From contig SWDT01000070.1 of assembly GCA_009193035.1 (NCBI GenBank), forward strand, positions 62,001 through 126,000: DNA of 64,000 nt, in the 5' to 3' direction. This document shows positions 10,938 to 20,010 of this stretch, one piece after another. A program made the translations under genes and the position numbers. How positions within the stretch are numbered: the first letter of the stretch is position 1; each line of letters begins with the position of its first letter. The notes under the pieces are model-generated. The model was not told where the DNA came from, did not search any database, and was given only the letters and a program-made list of their open reading frames with translations. The stretch comes from Halicephalobus mephisto. Lineage: Eukaryota; Nematoda; Chromadorea; Rhabditida; Panagrolaimidae.

Positions 10938-13400
10938 ACTTTTTTTTCTAAATTAATCATTTTTAAAAAAATAAATAAATCAAAAAATTCTTTCAAAATT
11001 AAATATTTTTAAAAATATCAATTTTTAAAGAAATTTAAAAATAAAAATTTCTAAAAAATACTTTTTTGTGAAAATTGAAATTTATTTTTTTTATAAATTT
11101 AAAAAAATTCGAAAATATTTGAAATTAGGAAATTAAACTTTTTTAAAATTTTTTTTTTTAAATTTAAAAAATTTTTTTTTTCGTCACATTTATTCTTGTC
11201 TGGATAAATTAAAATAAATCCAACGGAAATCAAAAATATTCATAACGACTTTCGACAAATTCTATTTGACTTTAAAAAACTACGAAAAAAGAAGAAAATG
11301 GCAACAATTCCTGAGGCATTTTCACCTTCAGGGGGTTTTTTAAATTTTTACATGTTCGAATACAATGTGAGAAAATTTTTGACAAAAATTGAAGGACTCA
11401 CGTCTGAACGGAAAAACGTAAAAAGACCCATTAAAAAAATTTTTAAATAAATTAATTTTTTACAAAAAAAAGAAATTTTTAAATAAATTAATTTTTTTAC
11501 AAAAAAAGAAATTTTTAATAAATTAATTTTTTTTCAAAAAAAGGAAATTTTTAAATAAATTAATTTTTTTACAAAAAAAAGGAAATTTTTAAATAAATAA
11601 ATTTTAAAAAGAAACTTTCAAATAAATTAATTTTTTTACAAAAAAAAGAAATTTTTAAAGAAATCAATTTTTTTATAGAAATATTTATTATGAAAAAAAT
11701 TAAATTTAAAGAAAATTGATAACGAAACGAACCATTTGAAATTTAAAAATTTCTGGATTTTTGAAAAATTTATAAATAAAAAAATTTGAATTTTTAAAAA
11801 TTAAAAATAAACTTTTTTTAAATTAAGAATTGAAAATCAAAAATGTTTATTAAAAATTTTTCGATTTTTTTCAAATTTGAATTTCAAAAAACAAAAATTT
11901 TTTGATTTTTGAAAATTTGGAATTCAAAACTACGAATTTCTTTTTCATTTTATTTTTCGATTTTTGAAAACTCAGGAATTTAAAAATATAGAAATCCCCT
12001 CTGTGTTACTTTTTTCGATTTTCAAAATTTTCCTTTTTCAGTACTTTTAAATTTTCAAAAATAAAAAAAATTTAAAAACAAAAATAAAATTTTTAAGTTC
12101 CTTAAAATGTCAAAATTAAAAATTTTCAAATTTTTAAGATTTTTTTTGAATTTTAAAAATTATTTTTTTTTAACTTTTTAAAAAGTTGAAAATTTTTTAT
12201 TAATTTTTTTAAATTTTTTAAAATTCAGAAATTTTTTAGTTTTGGGATATTCACAAGGGAAATTACGTAATTTTGAAGTTTTCTATTCAATAAAAAATAA
12301 TCCACGTTATGAATGAAAAATGGCCTTGTGGAGAACTAAAAATTAATTTTTTCATTTTCGTCACTATTTCCGAAACTACTGACAATTTTTGTTTAAAAAT
12401 AATTACATTTTTTACTGCATAAGATTGATAAAAATAAAACAGAAAAAAGTGCAAAAATTTAACAAATATTTAACAAAAATTTGACAAATATTTAACGAAA
12501 ATTTGACAAAAATTTAACAAAAATTTAACAAAAATTTAACAAAAAATTAAGAAAAATTTAACAAAAATTTGACAAATATTTAACAAAAATTTGACAAAAA
12601 TTTAACAAAAATTAATTCAGACCAGATTCAGCCAACTCAAAAAGCTAAAATAAAAGTCAATGTTTACATTCACTAGCCAGGAATTGAGAAAATCACGTCA
12701 ATTTCGATCAATGAAGCTGCTATTTGAATATTCGTCATTTTCGAACTTACGATTTTAAATAATTAAAAATCCTAGAATTTTGGCAATTTTCAAAAATGAA
12801 TTAGAAGGCCCTGAGGCCGTTACAAAAGTTTTTAAAGCTTTCTAGAATCCCGTGGGCATTTTAGAATTTAATAAATATTTACAAAATTTCACAAAACTGC
12901 AGTAATTAAAATAGAAAATTATGAAGCCTTCTGTGGTACTGTAGAAGTTTTTGAGCTTTCTAGAATCCCGTGGGGATTTTCGAAGATTTTAGAATTTAAT
13001 AAATTTTTACAAAACTTCCTAAAATTTTACAAAACTTTAATAATGAAAAAATTTTACAAAACTTTAATAATTAAAATAAAAAATTTTTGAGCTTTCTATG
13101 ATACGGTAGAAAATTTCGGAGGTTTCTAAAATTTTTGAAATGTTTTAAAATTTCGTAAAATTTTCAGAATTTTTTAAAAATTTTCAAAATCGAAGTAGAA
13201 AATTCTTAAATTTTTAAAAATCTTTTAGAAATTTTTGAAACTTTCCAGAATCCAGTGAAACTTAAAAAAATCTGAAATCTAAAAAATTTCCAATTTTTTT
13301 CGAAGTAATTTTGCAAAAAAAAAATATAATTTTTACAATAATATTTTAAATTATAAATAAATAATTTTTGAAGATATTCAATTTTTGAGAAATCTGAAGT
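10938..13400. repeat. Extremely AT-rich DNA with short-unit arrays
   Basis: About 11430-11680 is an array of roughly 40-bp units built on AAAAGAAATTTTTAAATAAA and TTAATTTTTTTAC. About 12455-12610 is an array of 14-16-bp units of the type AAAATTTAACAAAAATTTGAC. Between 12780 and 13260 a diverged duplication contains GAGCTTTCTAGAATCCCGTG twice. No gene signal is seen. Confidence 0.6.
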
Positions 13401-13493
13401 TCAAAAAGACAAATCTGGGCAGTTGACTGGTCTTTGAATTGTTTAAATTGGGAATTACCGAGTAAAAAACGGAAGTCGTTTTCGATTGACTTT

Positions 13494-13650
13494 AGGAATT
13501 ATTTTGCAGATGAGCCAAAAACAAACACGTAGATGGTCGACTAGCTCAGCTCAACCCTTTTTGTCGCTTTATATTAGACTCATAAAAATTTCAAAATTAA
13601 AAAAATTAAAAGTTAAAAAAATAAAAACTATTCTTATTTTTTAAATTAAA
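13494..13650 (+). other. Weak small ORF behind a TTTTGCAG acceptor
   Basis: ATTATTTTGCAG is followed directly by ATG (13509) and a 40-odd-codon frame starting MSQKQTRRWSTSSAQPF, which quickly becomes lysine/isoleucine-rich where the DNA is A/T-rich. The first 20 codons lie in a GC-richer block. It could be the start of a trans-spliced mini-gene or chance. Confidence 0.15.
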
Positions 13651-13794
13651 AAAAACTAAAAACTATTTTTATTTTTTAAATTAAAAAAACTAATAATTTT
13701 TATTATCGAGGTTATTGTAAAAATTATAGAAAAATACGTTTATTTTATTTTCAAAAGTTTGCTTATCTGAAGACCTGTTCCAGAATCGGACAAA

Positions 13795-14270
13795 CAGGTA
13801 CTCGATTAGTCATTTTCAAGATATTAATACTAAATCTAAAATATTTTTAACAAAAAAACTAACTACAATAAATGAAAAATTCATAATCGAATTAGTTTAA
13901 AAAATTTTGGAAAAATTTTCTATTTTGTTTACACATTGAATTTGTTTTATCCGTGAAGCCGACTTTTAACTTTATAAAATAGTATTTGATTAATGATTTT
14001 CAAGATATTAATACTAAATCTAAAATATTTTTAACAAAAAAACTAACTACAATAAATGAAAAATTCATAATTGAATTAGTTTAAAAACTGAAAAAATTTT
14101 CAATTTTCTCTATATACTGAATTGACTTCATCTGTAAAGCTAATCCTGAACCTTATAAACCAGTACTCGATTAACGATTTTCCGGACACTAATACTAAAC
14201 CCAAAATATTTTTAAAAACTTGATTACAGTAAATAAAAACTCCAAAATTCTATTGATTTAGGAACTCCCG
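13795..14270. repeat. Three tandem copies of a 183-bp unit
   Basis: Copies start near 13802, 13987 and 14169 with CGATTA.(T/C)GATTTTC, followed by a block with ATTAATACTAAATCTAAAAT and ACTAACTACAATAAATGAAA. The first two are nearly identical; the third has diverged. Each is preceded by a GTAAAGC/GTGAAGC-type block and a (GG)TACTCGATT phrase. Confidence 0.75.
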
Positions 14271-14849
14271 AGAGGATTTTCCATTACTAATAGGACTGCT
14301 TACTTTTCTTAAGTAAACTAGATCTTCACATACGATGGAGAAAATACTATAAAAGATTACAGATTAGCTCTGGATCAAATTCTACAGAGTTGTTGACGAA
14401 TTCGACGATATCTAAGAAAATTTTATCAAGTTGAGGATTCTAAAAACGACCTGCAGAGTACCTATTATTCGATCCTCAATCAATCAAGACAAATTTTGTG
14501 AAAAATAAGGGGATTAATAACAGTACAATCTTGGGATTAGTCACTGCCGGAAGAATGGTAGAAAGTAAATATCCTAATTATCTTCAAACAGATAAAAAAA
14601 CAGAAAAAAAGTGAAATTTTTAAAGAAAATCTCAAAGTTCCTGTGTAATCCAGAAAAGCTGATAAAAATGGTCCTCTACATTAGACTTACAGTAAATTGA
14701 AATATTTTTAACAATAAATAATGAATTTCGAAATATTATAAAAATTACAATCAAAACATTAAAATTAATTAATTTCCAGAGGGTGCGATTTGTAAAAAAT
14801 AAATATCATTAACAAGGACATTTATAAAAGTCTGTAAAACAATCGAAAT

Positions 14850-15440
14850 AAAAATAAAATTCGCAATTTAGTTACAATATTAGGCAGATTGGTCAGATAC
14901 TTATATTCAAATTTATAAAGATTCAAAAATAAAAATAAATTTACAATTTAGTTACAATATTAGGCAAATTAATTAGATACTTATATTCAAATTTATAAAG
15001 ATTTAGAAACAAAAATAAAATTCGCAATTTAGTTACAATATTGGACAGATTAATTAGATACTTATATTCCAATTTATAAAGATTCAAAAATAAAAATAAA
15101 ATTCGCAATTTACTTGTAATATTAGGCAAATTAATTAGATACTTATATTCAAATTTATAAAGATTTAGAAATAAAAATAAAATCCACAATTTAGTTACAA
15201 TATTAGGCAAATTAATTAGATACTTATACTCCAATTTATAAAGATTTAGAAATCAAAATAAAATTCGCAATTTACTTGTAATATTGAGCAAATTAATTAG
15301 ATACTTATATGCAGATTTACAAATTAAAATAAAATCACAATTTAGTTACAATATTGGACAGATTAATTAGATACTTATATTCCAATTTATAAAGATTCAA
15401 AAATAAAAATAAAATCCACAGTTTGTTTGCAACATTAGAG
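14850..15440. repeat. 80-81-bp minisatellite, about seven copies
   Basis: Units contain CGCAATTTAGTTACAATATT, AGGCAAATTAATTAGATACT and TATATTCAAATTTATAAAG. Spacing of successive CGCAATTT blocks is 80-81 bases (14861, 14941, 15022, 15103). Because most units are a multiple of three, a periodic minus-strand reading frame runs through it, but this is a by-product of the repeat. Confidence 0.85.
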
Positions 15441-15763
15441 TCAGCTAATCTACTCAATCATTGCACAAAAATTCAACTTCGATGTTGATGTTAAAATTTT
15501 TACAGATTTCGGCATCAATCATTTTTATTAAAATATGTATATTAAAAATTATTTTTCTAATATCACTACAATCAGTAATTAAGGATGAAATTATTTACAA
15601 AAATTTGTTTTCACCGATTAATCACGTATTACAGTAATCAATATCGTACGATTTACAATTTAGTCACCTAAATTTGAAAGTAAAAAATAAAATATATCAC
15701 TTTTATCAATTTCACGGTTCTTTATTGACGTTTAATTTTTCGAAACTAAGAAAGAACTGGTTA
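15441..15763. other. AT-rich spacer without recognisable features
   Basis: Scattered ACAGTAATC-type words and A/T runs lie between the 81-bp array and the first fold-back element. No frame, RNA or repeat is supported. Confidence 0.4.
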
Positions 15764-16155
15764 TTACACATAAAAAATAAGTACATGGTGTACAATGTAC
15801 GGATATATCAAAGTAGTTCCAATATATCAGATACATTAAGTTGATATCGAATATACTATATTTTATGTATTAGGTACATTAAGTTGATATCGGATATATT
15901 ATATTTTATGTATTAGGTACATTAAAATGATATCGAATATATTATATTTTATGTACCAGATACATTAAGTTGATATCGGATATATTATATTTCATATATT
16001 AGGTACATTAAGTTGATATCGAATATATTATATTTTATGTATCAGATACATTAAAATGACTATGATATATCGATATATTAAGTACGATACAGGATACATT
16101 GTAGTTCAAGTATAAGATACATTAGAACCGTTTTAATGTACCTTTTTTGTGTATA
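15764..16155. mobile_element. Fold-back/MITE-like element with internal 43-bp tandem repeats
   Basis: The left end TTACACATAAAAAATAAGTA is the imperfect inverse of the right end (ATGTACCTTTTTTGTGTATA). Inside are about six copies of a 43-bp unit, GATATCGAATATATTATATT plus TTATGTATTAGGTACATTAAGTT, between 15841 and 16080. A shorter relative with the same terminal word follows at 16203-16369. There is no coding capacity. Confidence 0.55.
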
Positions 16156-16202
16156 GATTCTGGAATTTTCTACAAACTTCTGGAAGATTTCAGAATTTCC
16201 TA

Positions 16203-16369
16203 TTACACACAAAATAGGTATGTAGTATACAATTTGTGAATACACTAAAGGGCTCTAGTGTATCAAACCCATTATATTCAATGTATAGTTACATTAAGCT
16301 TCTATCGATACATTGAATATAATGCATCTGATACATTAGAGCCATTTTAACGTACTTTTTTGTCTGTAG
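16203..16369. mobile_element. Near-palindromic fold-back element related to the preceding one
   Basis: Both ends share the TTACACACAAAATAGGTA / inverse TACTTTTTTGTCTGTAG word. The two halves are inverse copies: GGCTCTAGTGTATC...CATTATATTCAATGTAT on the left matches the complement of ATACATTGAATATAATG...GATACATTAGAGCC on the right. The whole 167 bp can fold into one hairpin whose loop is around TAGTTACATTAAGCTTCT. Confidence 0.7.
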
Positions 16370-16424
16370 GGATATAAATATATCATAGGTCATTAAAGTT
16401 AAAGTTAAAAGACCTCCCTAATCA

Positions 16425-16610
16425 ACCCAATCTGAAGTGTTGGATGTGGGGACGAGTCAGAGCGGGCTGATCTCCGATGTCAACACCGGCCTCCTTCGAG
16501 CCTTGAATGGCTCTAGAACGTTCCTGGTATTTTTCAGTCCTGTCCACTATGTGCGGGTTGCCAGCCCTGGGGCAGGTTTCTAGGTCCATACGTCCCTATT
16601 TCCGTATAAA
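16425..16610. other. GC-rich island, possible retroposon tail
   Basis: A 180-bp block of balanced composition (GGATGTGGGGACGAGTCAGA, CCAGCCCTGGGGCAGGTTTC) stands out from about 75-80% A/T surroundings. One plus frame is open for about 50 codons between stops but has no start or good splice sites. Read on the minus strand it ends in a short TAACTTTAACTTTAA repeat, which would suit the tail of a LINE or SINE. I do not recognise the family. Confidence 0.3.
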
Positions 16611-17154
16611 TCTGAATTAATACTTTCGTGCCAGATAATAATACACTTCTCAACGTCAAAAACGAAAAATTAATTTCTAACAATTATGTACTAATCTCAT
16701 TTTTATTAGATTTATTTAATCCAAGTAGGAAATAGAAAAATTAATTGTTACTGTGGTTTTTAGGATTAGCAAGATCGAAAAAATCCACGAGAAGAATATC
16801 ATAAAAAATTTTACTTATATAATTCCTCGAACACAATAATCGATAACTTTTAATTCTTCAAAATTTAAAAATTATTTTACATAATTTTGTACTTTTTGGT
16901 ACAAAATTTTCAGTATTTTTAGAATCGAATAAAAAGTGTTTATAATGAAACAATTAAATCTATAAATTTTAAATTAAAATTTCTTGTGCTCGGCTGCTAC
17001 TGAATAAATATTTTTGATTTTTTTAAAGTATTTATTTTCAAAAATAAAGTCATAAAAATAGTACTCAATGGATTATTTGATAAGTGTTATCACAAGCATG
17101 TAACCAATTGATAAATATTGTTATATAGATATAAGTAATTGATGAGTTCCCCAT

Positions 17155-17250
17155 TTTCGCAAGTTGGCGCAGTCGGTTAATTTCACGACTATGAATTGAA
17201 AGACCAAGGTTCGGATTCCCAATGGAGAACACCAGCACTTGCACAATCAA
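17155..17250 (+). other. tRNA-like remnant (A-box and B-box), possibly a SINE head
   Basis: TGGCGCAGTCGG (about 17165) fits a Pol III A-box and GGTTCGGATTCC (about 17210) fits a B-box with one extra base, at a tRNA-like spacing of about 45 bases. The intervening arm TTCACGACTATGAATTGAA does not make a clean five-pair anticodon stem, and the acceptor stem pairs only if about 11 extra bases are allowed. It therefore looks like a degenerate tRNA or the head of a tRNA-derived SINE. Confidence 0.4.
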
Positions 17251-17368
17251 AAAATTCAGATTTCCTTGGTCGTGCTTTTCAAAAGAATATGCTCCTGAAC
17301 ATTAAATGTTTGAAAAGAAAAATAATTTTATTTAAATATAATAGTGTAATCAAAACACTAGACAAATA

Positions 17369-17887
17369 ATGACACAAATTAACGAACCTGTCACAGTTAT
17401 TGTTAATGAGGACGAAAAAGCCAGTTTTGTTAAATTGGGGCTCATACTTGGGTTGACAGAGGAATCGGTAATCGCGAGAATCAAAGTTGGCGATGTTCAT
17501 GAAGGAACCTTTCACATAATCCTTCGTCATTTGTTACAATATTGTCTTGTTGGGTGTAATATCACAGTTGATTTCTTGGAATTTGCCGATAAGCAAGCTT
17601 TTGACGAATGTGCGAGTGCTGAAAAAAAGAGGGCAAAACGAAAAAGCCAAAACAAGTTCATTTCCATTTATTTTAAAAATAAAGAAAAATTTCGCCAACA
17701 AGAATTAATTTTGATTAGGTGGTTGAAAGATCAGCTTCAGAAAACCACTTGCAAAATTTTCGTAGATGACCATAGATGCGAAATCCGGTTAGAAAATGGT
17801 AAAAGTCTCAGAATAATTGTGACGGAAGAAAAAAAAGAAGGAAATTTGGTTTTTAGAGACATCATCACAGCGTACATAATTGAGTAA
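17369..17887 (+). CDS. Orphan single-exon protein, 172 aa, with a death-fold-like pattern
   Basis: An uninterrupted 172-codon frame from ATG is long for this A/T-rich background and probably real. Residues about 20-90 (LGLILGLTEESVIARIKVGD, then FHIILRHLLQ, NITVDFLEFADKQAFDE) follow the helix spacing of death-superfamily domains (LGL.E..I..I, ..LL..., .TV..L..A....). That is pattern resemblance only. A basic linker (EKKRAKRKSQNK) separates it from a C-terminal part reading FRQQELILIRWLKDQLQKT and ending FRDIITAYIIE. There is no signal peptide or membrane segment. Flanking DNA holds a tRNA-like remnant and mariner relics, so it could be a recently arisen, transferred or element-associated gene. 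No introns, unlike its multi-exon neighbours. Confidence 0.55.
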   Translation: MTQINEPVTVIVNEDEKASFVKLGLILGLTEESVIARIKVGDVHEGTFHIILRHLLQYCLVGCNITVDFLEFADKQAFDECASAEKKRAKRKSQNKFISIYFKNKEKFRQQELILIRWLKDQLQKTTCKIFVDDHRCEIRLENGKSLRIIVTEEKKEGNLVFRDIITAYIIE

Positions 17888-18014
17888 TCATTTAAAAGTA
17901 ATTTACATCCTCATGGATGTATATTATTGTAACAATGCATTGACATTGAAAATCAAAACAGTCGTATTAAGGACAAAAGTTTCCCCGTATTCACCAATGA
18001 ATAATATACCATAA

Positions 18015-18365
18015 ATCTAGGATGGATCAGAGTATCTGACCATCAATGTGAACATCGGTTTCCGGAGAGTATACTTGGCATATATTTCTCTGGCCTTGTT
18101 TACTACTTTAAGTTGCAAATCCTGGTGTAGCTTTTCGAGATTAGGACCACTTTTTCAGCTCCACACGTTATTGTGCATATCCATTGTCTTCCATATCGAT
18201 AACATCTCAGTTGAGAAAGGCACGGGGTGTCCACAAGTTCGAAGCTGTGGCTTTCCCAATGTCAAATATCATTCAGTACTATCACTTTGCCATCCATGCC
18301 ATACAGTTGTATTGGGAGCATTGAATCGGCGTGCCAGTTCCTCGGTAGTACAGTGTGGGTCAAAA
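18015..18365 (-). pseudogene. Decayed mariner/Tc1 transposase fragment
   Basis: The minus strand reads DPHCTTEELARRFNAPNTTV, matching the second helix-turn-helix region of mariner transposases. After a stop and small frame disruptions it continues GKPQLRTCGHPVPF, equivalent to the conserved GKV.KLG.WVPH segment. Stops and shifts make it non-functional. It ends against a fold-back element at 18352. Catalytic DDD/E parts are not recognisable. Confidence 0.55.
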
Positions 18366-18694
18366 ATAGAAAACATTTAATTTTCTCGAAAACTAGAAGA
18401 GCTATTACTGTTCCACTATTGAGGAACAATAGCAGTTGCATTTGCCTACATTTCGATAGCACAGTAATCCCTGAGAGTCCCGACACAAAAAAGTTATGAT
18501 CATTTTAAAAGAAAAAGGACTAAAAAAAGTGCATGTTTTAAAATGAGCATAACTTTTTTGTGGCGGAACTTCCAAAGATAATCGTATTATCAAAATATAG
18601 GTAATCTGAAGTAATATCAACTCTCGAAGTAGTACAGCAATAGCTCTTCTAGTTCTCGAGAAAATTAAATGTTTCTTATTTTTGATCCACACTA
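18352..18694. mobile_element. Fold-back element with 60-bp terminal inverted repeats
   Basis: The left arm (18352-18412, AGTGTGGGTCAAAAATAGAA then ACATTTAATTTTCTCGAAAA) is an almost exact inverse of the right arm (18634-18693, ending TTATTTTTGATCCACACT). Nested inner arms follow: CACAAAAAAGTTATGATCAT (about 18483) against ATGAGCATAACTTTTTTGTG (about 18546). The element can form a long hairpin with a loop around AAAGGACTAAAAAAAGTGC. No ORF is seen. The inner sequence differs from the mariner relics on either side. Confidence 0.75.
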
Positions 18695-18899
18695 TATATC
18701 TGATCAGTCCATAAATTCATGTACATTTTTTTAACTTCAGTTCGAATTTAAGTTTTTTGTTGATGTTGCTGTTTTTTGAATCCAACTTTTTTGCTACAAA
18801 CAGTTCATTGTGCTAAATCTCATGCTATCGACGTCAGACTGTATCAACTTCGAAAGTGGTTAATTTAAAATAGAAATTGACGACGTACTTTGTACTTTT

Positions 18900-19340
18900 T
18901 TATCTCAGTGATGAAAATACAGCTGTATCCAGAAGAATAAATAAAGTCCATGGTGAGAAGGCTGTCAGTATAAGGACTGTTCAACAGTGAATGCAGCAAT
19001 GTTAAAGATGAACCTCATTTTGGATGCCTTGTTGAGTTCAATAACGATTCTTTGGCCAGATTGGTGGATGTAATGCTGATTGAGGATTAATAAATTTACA
19101 GAGATGTTGAATTCCACTCATGAAACTGTACATTACTATCTGGAGGAATTAGGGCAGTTTTCGAAGTTAGAAAATAGATATCACATGTCAACTGTCTGCA
19201 ATGGATAAGGATCTCTACTTCTCTTCTTTCTTAATTTTCTCAAGAGCCATTTCTTGATTGAATCTTACCTGGTGATAAGAAACCGGTACTGTACAAAAAT
19301 GCTAAAAGAGAAAGACAGTGACTAGATAAAGATACACAGT
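18900..19340 (+). pseudogene. Decayed mariner transposase, opposite orientation
   Basis: Plus-strand pieces in shifting frames match mariner in the right order: DENTAVSRRINKVHGEKAVS and IRTVQQ (N-terminal HTH), NVKDEPHFGCLVEFNNDSLA, HETVHYYLEELGQFSKLEN, then TGDKKPVLYKNAKRERQ, which covers the first catalytic-Asp region (canonical TGDEKW). Several in-frame stops, including a TGA at the conserved Trp position, show that it is dead. The rest of the catalytic domain is missing or unrecognisable beyond 19340. Confidence 0.65.
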
Positions 19341-19559
19341 GAGATAGACTGACTGATCCAACAGTTAGAAATTGTAATCTACTCACATGTTGTCGTATAC
19401 TTTCAAGAACGGTTCGAAAAAGTGCTAAATCGGGGATAATCAACAGTATTTTATCATGGTTAGTTACCTTTGAGATAAAAGAGTAAACTATTACTATTAC
19501 CATTGGGAGAGACAGTAGAAGTAAAAAGTGATTCACCAAGAATCAGAAAGAATTTATTT

Positions 19560-19960
19560 TGGACAATTTTCTGCATACTACAGTATCGATCATATTTGAT
19601 TGTATTTCATCATAGAACTTTAAAAAAGAAAAACAAATTATTATAGTATTGACCACCCCTGGAAGTAGTTAGGACTAGGCTAAATTTACTACAAACTCGA
19701 GGATTACGAAACAACAAAATTATTCACTAATTTTAAATTCTCAAGCGAATTATTACTGTAGTTTCTTCAGGGACTTTGTGGTAGATAGTTCGTGTTCTGT
19801 TTCATGAATTGTTATTATTTTTGGCATCTAATTTATCTACAGTATCTATATATACCACTTGGAAAATTATTGGATTGGATCAATATCGTTTCAAACATGA
19901 CTGATCCGTTGTAATGATGCAATAACGACCTTATTGTAATCAGATCGCAAATAATTACAG
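19560..19960. other. Intergenic spacer with 3' processing signal of PHM at its end
   Basis: No coding signal. Several ACTACAGTA words are present. TTTATT at 19961-19966 is AATAAA on the minus strand, 45 bases beyond the PHM stop. Confidence 0.4.
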
Positions 19961-19966
19961 TTTATT
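19961..19966 (-). terminator. Poly(A) signal of the PHM gene
   Basis: AATAAA on the minus strand lies 45 bases downstream of the PHM stop codon at 20011. Confidence 0.6.
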
Positions 19967-20010
19967 GATCAACATTGTCCAGTACAATCGTCGATTATCT
20001 TGTCCGATTA

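Noticed and set aside
14941..15234. 97-residue periodic protein on the minus strand
   Set aside because: Its 27-residue period equals the 81-bp minisatellite; no start, splice or composition support.
17155..17250. Functional tRNA gene
   Set aside because: A- and B-box words are present, but acceptor, anticodon and T stems do not pair properly.
19240..19539. Minus-strand frame with a hydrophobic start, and a four-exon small membrane-protein model I first assembled from it
   Set aside because: The frame does not begin with ATG, and the opposite strand reads TGDKKPVLYKNAKRERQ, a mariner transposase segment continuing the relic at 18900. The minus frame is its antisense shadow.
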